Below, one piece after another: positions 1 to 13,728 of a stretch of 64,000 nucleotides of DNA. Numbering within the stretch: position 1 is the first letter of the stretch; every line of letters begins with the position of its first letter. The stretch comes from Earliella scabrosa (Eukaryota; Basidiomycota; Agaricomycetes; Polyporales; Polyporaceae): contig JABYQQ010000001.1 in the NCBI GenBank assembly GCA_022605405.1, forward strand, positions 372,001 to 436,000, written 5' to 3'. Position numbers and translations under genes: made by a program. Below the pieces are notes generated by a model, which did not search any database, was not told the origin of the DNA, and saw nothing but the letters and a program-made list of their open reading frames with translations.

Positions 1-1908
1 AGATGATGCTTGCGATCTTCACTTTTTTTCCTGTTATCGCATCGAATCCGGCACGTGGCCCATGTGATTTAGGGCCGGCGCCATGGGATCTAAACGCGCC
101 TCAGTCGGACGGGCGTGCACTGCTTGATGGAACTTGTTATCCAACGACCATCTCGTCTGCGACGCTGCAATCGTGCTTTCATCGCGCATTGATCAATCCA
201 TTGCTTGTTTGATCTCCCCGCTGGCCCATGGCTTGATCTATGCTCCGAAGTCTCGTGCAGAAGCCTCGAGCCCCGGCATACACTCACCGAGTGCCGCAAC
301 CGCGCAGCATATATCCAATAACGTTGTTCGCAGGTGTGGCTCGCAGCCGTCTGATATCACTCATCTGCGGCAAGTGGGGTCGAGAGACACGTCTGGTCCT
401 CGGAGGAGGCCCGCTGCGGTGAGCACTCACATGGAGACCAGATAAGGGCGAAGGCGGTGAGTTCCACCCCGAGTATCACGATGCTTCTTTTACGAGCATC
501 CCGGTCAGCTGTATCCCCCGTGTGCTTTCTGGGACGCGAGCGCAATTGCCGCTCACGACATGTTGTACCACTCGTCTGGGTGATACGTCCGTGGACAAGA
601 CCAAGACTTTCCTCTCGCCAGGTCCTCCAACCTCCTGCGAGCAGTTTCTCTTTCGCGAGGCATGGTGCACTTGGCGGAAAGCAAACGGTACGATATGCGT
701 CAGGCGCTCCCATGCTCTCGGTTGTGAGTACGTGTGGTGCGTTCCAGCTCTCCAGTGCGGCAGTGCTAATTCCGAATTGCTCGTGTCGGACAGCCGGTGT
801 CCTCGCATCAGGGGCAAGCAGAAGGTGGACCGCGCCGTTTCGCGACAGTACCCTTCAGGAACCAGAAGCAACAAGTGCAACCGTGAATATACAACGCGTC
901 AACTCGATCTTGGCGCGTTATGTCACAGCAAGCGGCTGTCGAATATGGGCAACGTCTAGGTTTCTTGACCGTTGATGGCGGGCCCGGTCCGCGGTGACAG
1001 TGAGCTGATACCGAGAATTAGTGCCTCCGATACTGACAGAGGCGGACAGCGGACTGCATGGCGGTGGGACGCACAGCTGCGCCTCTTTGCATACCCAAAT
1101 CCCGCCATTGGGCGGGATGCGCGCCAACGCTGACACCCAAATCATGAATGGATATAGAGGTACGCCGCTCATACAACGCGCGGTTACTCGGCGTACCCAC
1201 CGTTGTCTGTACCGGTGTCAGTGCCGTGTTTATGTCTCTCCGATCGTAAGCGGGGTACGTCGGTGCCGCTGACCCACTACTCCTTCCATCCTCCCACAAA
1301 ACGTCGTAACGACATGGTTAGGATTCGTTACCGACGAGAAATGATAGATCGCTTCGGATTGCTGTTGAAATTGCCTTAAACGATGATCGCATTCTCGATG
1401 GTACTCCTTCACCAGACAGCTAATATTTCTTCCCCACGGTTCTTGCGTCATATCAGGTTCGATTGGTGTTATCACGAAGCGCCCTCCGGAATCGCTGCAA
1501 GATACATGCGCACCACCATACCAAGGACAGCGTAACCTGCATTCGTGCTTCTGGTGCGCCTCTTGCTCTCTTTGGGGCCTTCGGATCTCACAGCCATCCC
1601 GCCCAGTTACATCAGGATGGCCAATGGAGGCCTCGTTATGATAATACTGCCCGCGCTACTGCAGGTTTCACCTGGGTTCCAACCCCATCCGCACATGCAA
1701 CCATTGAAACATCGTGGGAGGACGCCGTGACAAGGTTTAACAAAATCGGTGAGTTACCCCCAGCGAGGTACGCGTGCAGTACCGTGCCATCTGTCACACC
1801 TTACCATCTCCTATGGATCGCTGCGCCTATAAGATCCCCTCCCCCCGCCCGAGCTTTCTCCCAGTGGCCCACTCCTCCACATTCAGTCCCCCTCGCGGTG
1901 TTTGAGCC
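1..1908. other. No supported gene
   Basis: Open frames here are short, overlap on both strands and show no recognisable domain or splice-consistent exon chain. The last ~100 bases are the promoter of the oxalate gene, with a TATA-like box at 1828-1833. Confidence 0.6.
1828..1833 (+). promoter_or_regulatory. TATA box of bicupin oxalate gene
   Basis: TATAAG lies about 80 nt upstream of the ATG at 1909 and is followed by a pyrimidine-rich stretch, the usual arrangement for a fungal core promoter. The call rests on motif and spacing only. Confidence 0.5.
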
Positions 1909-3855
1909 ATGCTTCCTCGGCTATCTCAGCTGCTTCTCGCTGCGCTCGCACTCAGCGGCGTTGTCTCCGCCTCTCCCTCCAACGACGAGGAGGTCCGGGC
2001 GTTCATCGCCCGCGAGGCCGCAGCTGTGAAGCCGGTGAACTTCGGCAGGCGGTCCGCTGCTACTACCCCGACGCGGCACCTTCGTCCGGAGCGGCGGTCG
2101 GCGCCAGTCAAGCGCGACATCACGCCCCCCGACGTGGGGCAGGTCGCCGACTTTGGCAACGACCGCCCTCAGCCCATCCGCAACGGCATCGGGGACACGT
2201 ACCTCGCCCAGTCCAACGAGGAGATTGACCGTCAAAACCCGGACAACCTCGCTGCGCCGCCGACGGATGCAGGTGAGCGGACTTCGCCTTTGTCCTCCCC
2301 CCGGACTGCGCTAACACCATCCGATCGCAGGTACTGTCCCCAATTTGAAGTGGAGCATGTCGCTGTCGCACACGCGGCTTCTTAAAGTGCGTCGAGGTTT
2401 TACCGAATTCGTTTATCCGATTTAACCAAGGGTCCTTCCATAGGGGGGCTGGGTACGCGAGCAAACAATCACAGATTTGCCTCCCTGTGAGTGATCTCGG
2501 TGCCCCGCAATGATCGACGACGTTCGAAACTGACATTCTCTCTAAGCTGACGAGATCGCCGCTGCCGAGCTGCGTCTGTCACCGTTCGCATACCGTGAGC
2601 TGTGAGTGCTTTCGGGCGTTTCTGCATAACGCTCGCATACTGATTCGCTGCCCTAGCCACTGGCATCGTGTCGCCGAGTGGGGCTACATCCTCAACGGGA
2701 CTGGACGGATCTCCGCCATCGACGACGCCGGACGGACATACACGTCTGACATTCGTGGCCCCGTAAATGGATCTGACCCGGACATGTACTAGTAAGTGCC
2801 GGTACCACTCCTCTCAGCGCCCTTTGTCTCATGAACACGCGCCGATCAGCTTCCCGGTTGGCGTGCCTCATTCTATTCAGGCGCTCGACGAGGGGCTCGA
2901 AATCCTGTTGCTTTTCACTGACGGCAACTTTGACGCGAGCGGGACGACGTTCATGCTCTCGGACTGGCTCGCGCACACGCCGCTCGAAATCGTCGCACAG
3001 AACTTTGGCGTCGGCGTCGACCTGCTCGGCGGGATCCCGCAGCGAGACCCGTACGTGTTCCCGAGCACGAAGGAGCCGCCGCCGCTCGGGCATGGCGACG
3101 AGGCCGCTATCGATTCTCCGGCAGGCGAGGTGCCCAACCCGTTCGTGTTCCGCATCTCCGAGCAGGAAAAGACGGAGGCGCCGGGAGGGTGGATCAAAAT
3201 CCAGGACGCGGCGACGAACTTCCCGGTCTCGAAGCAGCTCGCGAGCGCGCTCGTGTTCGTCGAGCCGAACGGCCTGCGCGAGCTGCACTGGCACATCAAT
3301 GACGGTGAGTCCCGCGCACGTCGCTCGTGTGGTATCGCATGACAAGTGACTGACCGTGCCCCTCCTTCTCCGCCCTGCGTCCGCGTGCAGAGTGGCTCTA
3401 CATCATCAGCGGCCATGCGCGCGCAACTGCCTTCGCTGGCGGCGCGACTGCGCGTACCTTCGACTTCCAGGTATGTGTCTCGCGCGATCTCGTGCGATGT
3501 CTCGGACGCTGACGGGCGTGCGGCGTCGGTTGACAGCCCGGTGACACCGCCGTGTTCCCCGTCTCGTACGGGCATTACATCAAGAACTTGTCGCCGACGG
3601 AGCCCCTGATCTACCTCGAAATCTTCAGGGCGGAGAGGTTCGTCGACTTTAGCGCGACGCAATGGTGCGTTCCTTTCCTCGCTCCTCGCGGCTGTCCCGC
3701 ATGGATGATCGTGGTTCGGTGCTCACGATGTCCGGCTTTGCCTTTGCCACTGCAGGCTCGCGCTCATGCCCAGGCAGGTCGTCTCGGACCTCCTCAACAT
3801 CCCCATCGACGCCATCGAGACATTCAAGAAGGAGAAGCAGTTCGTCATCGCATAA
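1909..3855 (+). CDS. Secreted bicupin oxalate decarboxylase/oxalate oxidase
   Basis: Nine exons give an unbroken 471-aa protein: 1909-2272, 2331-2386, 2444-2486, 2547-2601, 2657-2791, 2850-3304, 3391-3470, 3537-3664 and 3756-3855. It starts with a signal peptide (about residues 1-21), then a ~95-residue pro-like segment and two germin-type cupin barrels. Cupin 1 keeps the Mn ligands H174, H176, E180 and H225. Cupin 2 keeps H364, H366, E370 and H409. The family breaks down oxalate (decarboxylase: formate + CO2; oxidase: CO2 + H2O2), usually outside the cell or in the wall. The flexible lid of cupin 1 reads DASGT at residues 246-250, with no glutamate at the position used as proton donor by decarboxylases. 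The product may therefore be an oxalate oxidase. Family assignment is firm; the choice of reaction is inference. Confidence 0.93.
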
Positions 3856-4871
3856 CGCGCTGACGAGCTCTCCCGGACTCTGTAGATATGTAGAACGGCC
3901 GTCTATCTATATGCATGTCTCACACAGTCTATAACGGTGTTGTGTTTCTCGGGACTTTCTCCTTCAGCTGCTGACTCTCGGTATTAAAGCCATTATCGGA
4001 GTACACTCCGTGTTGTCTTACGCTACTTACCCACCTTTGCCGACTGTATCCTTAATGACATTGTGCCAATGCTGCACCCCTCCACACAGGTCTGCTGTAA
4101 TGAGTGGTTCCGACCCAGCCGCGATCATCAGGAGTCCGTGTCAGCCTTCAAAGCTTCTTTCTCTCATTACCGTGCGATTGTGTCCTCGCGAGGATGACAA
4201 CGTTCCTGATCAATAGACGTCAACGTCGTCGTCAGACGGCCGTCTCATAACGCAACTTCCAGGCGAACAAGCATCCCTGCGCTAACGGAGCTAATCTCGG
4301 TCTCCCGTCTTCCGCCGGGTGCTATTATTGCGTAGTGCTTAATGGACTTGCGACTCCTGCCAATACTGACCCCGATGTCTCCCGGGGTGCCTTGCCTTCT
4401 CGTCTTCCCAGTATTCACAAGCGCCCCGCCCACTGCATCACTCTCCTTTTACCTCCGGACTGGAGAGACCGTGGCCAGCAGCGTACTTACACGGATGTCA
4501 TGACGGGTGCGGTTCGCAGCGCGCTGAGAACGGGGCGAGGGGATGTCGAGAGCCAAGCCCGACGGACTCAATGTGCGATGTCATGTATATGTGATGTGTG
4601 GTCGGTCTAGTACGCCGCAGACGCGTCGTCCACAGCAGAAAAGAGCGCCAGTCGGATGGTCGGGCAGGAGGAATGGTGTACAGGTCATTATTGTTATTAC
4701 ATTACGCGAACGTCCGCAAGGCGAGGCACTTAGACTCATTATCATGATACACGTAACACAGCAGCGGCCCTGCAGCCGGCGGGGCGCAAGGGTACAGAGC
4801 AGGAGCACGCCCTGCCCGAGACAGCCGTGGCTCGAGCTGCAAGGCTCACCGTCTCGAAGGCCAGTCTATTC
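3856..4871. other. Intergenic, convergent gene ends
   Basis: This stretch lies between the 3' ends of the oxalate gene (+) and the palmitoyltransferase gene (-). It holds 3' untranslated sequence and no supportable gene. Confidence 0.6.
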
Positions 4872-7546
4872 TCAGACCTGGCTGAGCGGCTCGTACCCAC
4901 TCCTGCTCCTCCCGCCAAATCCGAGGCCCATCAGGAGCTTGCTCCGCAGCGACTTGCGTCCACCGCCATCCAAATGGAGGTCATCGCCCTCCTCGCGCTG
5001 CCTCCGGCGCTTCGCCTCCGAGAAGCCCTCGAGCGGGACATCGTACAGCCGCTCGTACTCGACGCCGAGCTCCTGGCCCGCCGTCCAGAAGTCCTTGCAG
5101 TTCCCGACGATGCCGAGGTCGAACGGATTCGGGGCCTTGGACGCGCGCGCGAGCCCGTCCGCGGCCTTGCCCTTCGTGAAGCGGTCCAAGCCGAGGAGGC
5201 TCATCAGGAAGCCGCTCCCGCACCCGGCGCACATGCCGTGGTGGTGATGGTGGGCGTGCGTGTGCGTGCCGCTGCTCACCCCGCCTTCGCTTTCGCTCGA
5301 GTCGCTCGAGACGAGCTGCCGGTGCTGGCCCATCTGGTGCATGCTGGAACCGCCACGGCCGCCCATGAAGCCATAGCGCCCAAGATTGGAGACCTCGAAC
5401 GTCGTCATTTGGCGCGCGACCTGCCAGAGCTGTGTGGCGAGAAGGACTAGGGTCCATGACAGCTGCAGGGTGGCCCATGCGGCGACGGAGAAGAGGAAGG
5501 TGTCGTATGCCGTGATCGCGCACAGGTACGAGGGGAGAACACACGACGGCGAGATGTTCGCCGGGTCCGTTGACACGGTCAAACTCGAGAAGTCTGGAGG
5601 GCCGATGTCAGAGGAGCGCGCGATGCAGACGGGGGCGCATGCTTACACTCAAAAGTGAGGTAGTCGAAGAGGATGATTCCGAGGACCAGAGTCGTGACAA
5701 ACAGCAAGAATTGTCTGTGATTGTTCACACCGACTGTCAAAGAAGTTAGTGAAGAGAGTGCAGCGGAGATCGCGGGCGACGTACTGCAGTTCCATACCCA
5801 TGGGCAATGGCTACGTAAAACCCGGTGAGAGAGGAATGAGTAAAAGATTAGGTTCACGTACTGGTCGTGCCGTGCGATGCAACGGTCGCATACTCGACAA
5901 TGTTTAGATCGCAGCGGCTTGCGAGCCTGGTATCCTCTTAATCATGTCTGGAGTACGGAAGCTATGGATGACGTACCATGCATTGAATACAGAATGTCTG
6001 GCCGTTCAGGCGTCCCTGAGAAGCAAGCTCTTCGATGATCTTTGCGATTCACGAGTCAGCATCACTGCAGCTTGATTCGGAAAGCATAATACTCACCGAC
6101 TTCAGTTCACCATCACTAGACGGCTTCGGGCAAGTCCCAGGGTCCAAGCTTATGGCACGGAAGAAATTGTATGCGCACAGTCCGATGGTGATGGCTAGGG
6201 TCAGATTGGTGAAGGGGTGGGACTGGGTTTCTGCGATTGTGGTAACGTCAACGCGATTGCAAATTCGCCCACATAGCACCAACAACTCACGGTTCATGAG
6301 GCGGCTCACCCACGCATAGGTCACCCAGATCATGGAACCGGTGATAATGCCCGCGAAATAGGGACTTTGCGTGACACTGTCAGTGTAGTTGGACTTGTCG
6401 AGGAGAACTCGTGTTACAATCTGTAATATGTCAGCACCTGTTGTCCTGATGCAGGGAAGGGTTACACCTACGTGATGCATTCCGAAGAAGAGTGCCATAG
6501 CTAGAATGATTCCAGTGTACCATGGCAGTATCGTGAGGGTCGTAAACATCAGGAATAGGAACAGGGTTGGCATGAGAAAGATGACCATCTTGGTGTTTCT
6601 CTGCGCATTGTTGGTACGGCGGTTTGCAGTGCAATAAGGCGCATATGATCACTCACTTCGCTCAAAGGTTTACGTTTGGGTATGCCATCTTCCGTCAAGC
6701 CACCCTCGTCTAGTGCACGCTTCCATGGCCCCAGACTCTTAAGCTCGACTGCCATGTCCCGCGCCGTCCTTCCCTCTCCATCCTTCGCATGTACGTCTGC
6801 GCCGGCCTCGATGATTCTCCGGATGCACATCCGGTTACCACGAACGACCGCCCAGTGTAGTGGCGTGAGGCCAGCGTCGTCCTTCGTTGTCGGACTTGCG
6901 CCATGCTTGAGGAGAAGTTCCACAGATAGAGCGTCGCCCTGGTAGGCTGCCCACATGAGCGACGTGTGTCCTTGCGAGTCGCGGGCGTCGACGTTGATTG
7001 GCTGGTGTAGGAGGTACAACAGGGCCATTGCAGACGACGAGTGTGTTACGAGGTGAAGGGTGTTGTAGCCTTGCGCGTCGGTGATGTTCGGGTCCGCATT
7101 GTGGGCGATGAGCAGCTGGATCACATACAAATACCCATTCCGCGCTGCCCACTGCATCGGAGTCGCAACAAGGTCGCCACCCAGCGCATCAACCTCCGCT
7201 CCCTGCTCAAGGAGATACCTACACGCGGCCAATTGTGCGTTAATTGCAGCCCAGTGCAAGGGAGTGATGTTCTGCTCGTCCCGGTCGGTTGCGCTTGCTT
7301 TGCCGGACTCGATGAGGGAGCGGAGGGTCTCGACGTCGCCGCGTTGTGCCGCAACGAAGACGTTGACCTGGTCATGGATGTCGGTGAATATCCAACTCAC
7401 CCTTGCGCCACATGCGATCGCGTACGCACGTCTGTTTCCTGCACCGTCTGCAGCGCTTGTGGGAACGTCATTGAGCCTGCGCTTGCCGAGGAGGTGGTGA
7501 CGGTCGATGCAGAAGGCTCGCCTTTTGAGCTGACGAGGTCCTCCAT
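4872..7546 (-). CDS. AKR1: Akr1-type ankyrin-repeat DHHC palmitoyltransferase
   Basis: Ten exons (written high to low) encode 727 aa: 7546-7430, 7367-6657, 6600-6472, 6420-6291, 6230-6097, 6039-5977, 5926-5862, 5810-5785, 5733-5647 and 5593-4872. The order is a short N-terminal tail, about six ankyrin repeats (residues ~40-245), two pairs of membrane segments, and a cysteine-rich DHHC domain (C-R-V-C-D-R-C then [10 protein letters not shown]). A cytosolic tail follows with the [16 protein letters not shown] block and a histidine run. The family attaches palmitate to cysteines of membrane-bound proteins, mostly at the Golgi and endosomes. An intron falls inside the codon pair of the DHHC motif (5811-5861), so the motif shows only after splicing. 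The ATG at 7546 is the first in frame. Open sequence continues upstream without another ATG, so a further 5' exon is possible. Confidence 0.93.
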
Positions 7547-7958
7547 TGCTGGCAATGGTTGAGAAGAAAGGAGAGGGTGGCCCGCTGCGGGCGGTGAACG
7601 TGGTCGTAGGCGTAAACTCTGGGGTTGGCGCTCGGCATCGGGCTGTGCGTGGCACTGGCAGCGCCGAGCGTTGCTTCAGTAAGCTTCACCTTGACCACCA
7701 TCTTGAAGTTGTTCTCAGACTCGAGCTCTCATCCAGTTGCAAGTTGATGTCGTCTATCGCTGCCAGCTTGGGCAATCAAATTCAAATCTCAAGCAGTAGG
7801 GCGGAGGACGGTCACTGGCCACGAAGTGAGCAGAACGCGTTGAAAAGGCTTGGATCACGCTTCCCAAAACGCCCAGCATGACTGCTCTTTTCTTTGGTCA
7901 ACCATACCGACAACGTACTCGGTTTCGACCACCACTCGTGTCACAATAAGTATCAGTT
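7547..7958. other. Intergenic, upstream of AKR1
   Basis: Lies between the AKR1 start and the 3' end of the F-box gene, both on the minus strand. An open frame reaches to about 7678 upstream of the AKR1 ATG but has no start codon. Nothing else is supported. Confidence 0.5.
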
Positions 7959-9751
7959 TCACGCAACTCTCTGGTTCTCATTCCCATACAACTTCCGGAT
8001 GTGCTTTTCTAAATACGCAACTCTTTCGTTCAGGTACGAAATTGCCTGGACCGTGGAGGTAGGGAGAAGGCAGAAACGTTCAGCACGGTGTCAATCGAAT
8101 CCGCATTGGACGTACCACTCTATACTGGGGTTCCAATATCGAATGAGGTTGTGCACTTCGATAACGTGGCCATGCAGGTGGGTCATGAGGTGGTTGGTTC
8201 AAGTTGTACATCTCCGACAGTTCGTCGATAAACTCCGGCAATCGGCTCCGAGCAACAACTAATTGGTGTTCGTAGACCCAGGGATCGTCTGGGTACGTCA
8301 GGCCCGGGTGTGGCTCTGCCATATATGTTGTCAGTGATTACGAGCAAGTCACGCGCTACCGTTGAACTCACCTTCAGCTTCGTCATTCCAATCAGGCCCG
8401 TATGTCTCGCCCAGGAGCTGGACTGCCAGAACAATAGCGGATACTGATGTACTGTCCTGGTGAGTAGACTCACTGCTGTGCGCCGGTCTGTGCAGACTTA
8501 ACACGACACGGACAATGTTGCGATGTGTCGGCATGCGGTTGCAGACGCGTTGTCTCCAAACGCTGGCATTTTGCTGATCGTCCACGAGAGCAAGCTCCAC
8601 CTCTTCCAGCCTCTCGAAACGGTCCAGGAGCCTGTCCACGTCGGCAATCGAGAGACACTGTAGGATGCCGGCGCGAGACACGGTGCCCCCGTATAGCGGC
8701 TGAAACGAGAGCACAACTTTACGCAGAGATTTGGTCGCCGATATCCGTTGTAGAATCAGTCTGAGATTGGCTGAGATGCGTGACCGCAGCTGTTGGCTGG
8801 TACTGCCAAGGAACCAGATCCGTAATTCCTCCAATGAAGAGAAGCCGGCGACTTGATCCAAGAGCGCGTCTAAGGATGTCAATGAGCCTCCGTGGGTTCC
8901 GGAGCGTCATGACATGACACTGACCAGTGACTGTGAGGTCATCATAACGGAAATGCAACGAGAGATGGACGATAGAATGTCCGAAGGCCCGTGGAGGCAA
9001 GAAGTTGCATGTGGTGTAGAGTGCGACACTGTTCACATCCTTGACCGGCACAGCAGGAAACTAGACATGATAACTGGGAGTCAATAATGCAAACCCGTGA
9101 TGCTGGGGCGATGCTACTCACCACTAGTACCAGCCTCTTGAGTTGAGCGCATGACCATGCCCTGCGCGCGGTGCTGAGCAGTTGAATCTCCGCGTCGGTC
9201 AGACTCGACGACGACGCAACGTTGAGCTTCAGACTTTCTAGCTCTCGGAGTGACCAGATGAGCCGAAAGATCTTGCACCATGACCTTTGGAGATTTTGCA
9301 GATCTCCTTCAATCACGAGTTCCGTCAACGGGAACCGGGCTACAAGAAGGTGATGATTGTGCGGGAAACAGTCGATCGCCCCTGGCGTCCGGTAGACGTA
9401 ATTTAGGGACCGCAAGTTGCAAAATTGTTTGACGAAATATGGCTGCGCAAATGGTATGTACTTGCCACCGTATGGAACGTGTAGACGGTGAACGAGCTTG
9501 GCTAGGTCCGGAACAACAGCAAGAGTGGTAAGGACTTTGTCGAGTTGGAGCGAGGACGTGACGTTGAGTGTGCGGTAGAGGTGAACCCGAGCGCGAGGAA
9601 GCCAGTCGGAGCAGGTGAGTGCGCACATCCTAAAAGTAAATGAAGAGTCTTCCTCATCGTCCACCTCCCACCATCGCCTCTGCTCTGGAACAGAGTCAAC
9701 AATCAGTTCGCAGACCTCGAGTGGTAGACAGGAATGACGCATGGTACTCAT
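7959..9751 (-). CDS. F-box protein, basidiomycete LRR-like family
   Basis: Five exons (9751-9122, 9060-8925, 8869-8372, 8315-8116, 8045-7959) give 516 aa. An F-box-like start (LPLEVCELIVDSV, then a C-SDWLPRAR motif) is followed by weak leucine-rich segments such as LTELVIEGDLQNL and LEELRIWFLG. This is the usual form of the greatly expanded agaricomycete F-box families, thought to bring substrates to SCF ubiquitin ligases. The last exon was chosen because GTACGT...CAG splicing adds a helical tail (AISYLNERVAYLEKHIRKLY) that matches the phase exactly. Without that splice the protein would end at 8080 with a different tail. Substrate unknown. Confidence 0.75.
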
Positions 9752-9798
9752 GGGAGTGAGTGAGAACGAGCAACCGGCGCAGCATCGTGCAGGGTGTC

Positions 9799-9804
9799 TA
9801 TATA
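9799..9804 (-). promoter_or_regulatory. TATA box of F-box gene
   Basis: TATATA about 50 nt upstream of the minus-strand ATG at 9751. Spacing and motif only. Confidence 0.4.
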
Positions 9805-9931
9805 TCTGGGGTTGTACTAGGATTCAACTTGGTGGTACTAGCAGAAGCTATTCCTGGTCACGATAATAGCCAACCCTGGATTGCAGCACTACCAGTCCTG
9901 TTATATATTACATTTTGAAGAGCGAACATAA

Positions 9932-10012
9932 GGGCACGTGGTGTAGTTGGTTATCACGCTCGCTTAGCAGCAGATATGCGAGAGGGGTCCGGTTCGATCC
10001 CGGACGTGTCCA
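9932..10012 (+). tRNA. tRNA-Ala (anticodon AGC) with 7-nt intron
   Basis: The sequence folds as a complete cloverleaf: a 7-bp acceptor stem that includes the G3-U70 wobble diagnostic of alanine tRNA, a short D arm, anticodon stem CTCGC/GCGAG, T stem TCCGG/CCGGA with loop TTCGATC, and discriminator A. The anticodon loop has 14 nt instead of 7. The excess fits a 7-nt intron (about 9970-9976) just 3' of the AGC anticodon, the canonical 37/38 position. It faces the 3' end of the first OYE gene 90 nt away on the other strand. Confidence 0.92.
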
Positions 10013-10016
10013 TCCC

Positions 10017-10020
10017 TTTT
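10017..10020 (+). terminator. RNA polymerase III terminator of tRNA-Ala
   Basis: A run of four T five bases after the tRNA 3' end, the minimal Pol III stop signal. Confidence 0.6.
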
Positions 10021-10102
10021 GCCAATCACGCTGACCTCCCTCCAATCGCGCCGTACTATGTAGGCAACAAACTTCAAAATAAAGACCTCTTTCCAATCTG
10101 TT

Positions 10103-11557
<1,455 letters not shown>

Positions 11558-11946
11558 GGGGTAGAGGGAATTCTGACTGCGCTGGAGTGGGTTGCAGTTG
11601 ATGCCCACAGACGAAAGTCCTGCATTATGTAACGTGGCGAGCGTGCGTACCTGATTGCTAGGATATGGTTCACACCCACATTGGGCAGCTGTCTGTACGT
11701 CAGAAGTGAGTTGTGCGTTCGGCCGAGAAGAAGAATCACCTCGAGCGCGGTGGTGTGTGAGAATTCTCAGTCAAGATCATATCTAGGCGTGCATCAGCGT
11801 CGTAAGGGCGGGACAAGCATAGGGCAGGTGATCTACCTAGAAGTAGCACAACTGGACCGGTATAGCCTGCTAGCAAGTCGAAGCCTTGGACATGTCGCGA
11901 TGTTCATATCTCGGCGAGCTTCAGAGTGGATTGTGCGCACAGTAAT
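11558..11946. other. Spacer between OYE copies 1 and 2
   Basis: Contains the promoter of copy 1 and the 3' flank of copy 2. No other gene is seen. Confidence 0.6.
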
Positions 11947-13376
<1,430 letters not shown>

Positions 13377-13728
13377 CCCGTTCGGTCGGTCGTCAGAGCG
13401 GGACGGAAGAGAGGATGTGCGTGGGCCCTGGCGGCGGTATCACTGCGATCTATATATATCGGGGATGGTCAGCTGCGAAAGTAGCTGACTCAGCTGGACG
13501 AGGGGCGTACTCACCATGGTGTCTACCACGCCAACTCTTGCGTGAGCTGTCATACAGGCGAGATAACGAGGGAGGCAGATAGACCTACATCTTGCTTTGG
13601 TCGACCTCGAGGGTCAGGTGCAGCGGACGACTAAGGGCGCTGCGAGCGCAGCATCTAGAGATACACTAAGAGACGGTATAGAACGATACAGTACGATACG
13701 GACGGACGGACGAGAGCAACGCGAATCC
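13377..13728. other. Promoter region of OYE copy 2
   Basis: Intergenic sequence between the start of OYE copy 2 and the 3' end of the TPR/F-box gene. The TATA-like run at 13451-13458 lies here; no gene is seen. Confidence 0.6.
13451..13458 (-). promoter_or_regulatory. TATA box of OYE copy 2
   Basis: TATATATA about 75 nt upstream of the minus-strand ATG at 13376. Confidence 0.45.

Noticed and set aside
9932..10012. tRNA read without an intron as a degenerate or mitochondrial-type tRNA
   Set aside because: A 7-nt intron at position 37/38 restores a perfect alanine cloverleaf, and a second independent copy has the same layout.
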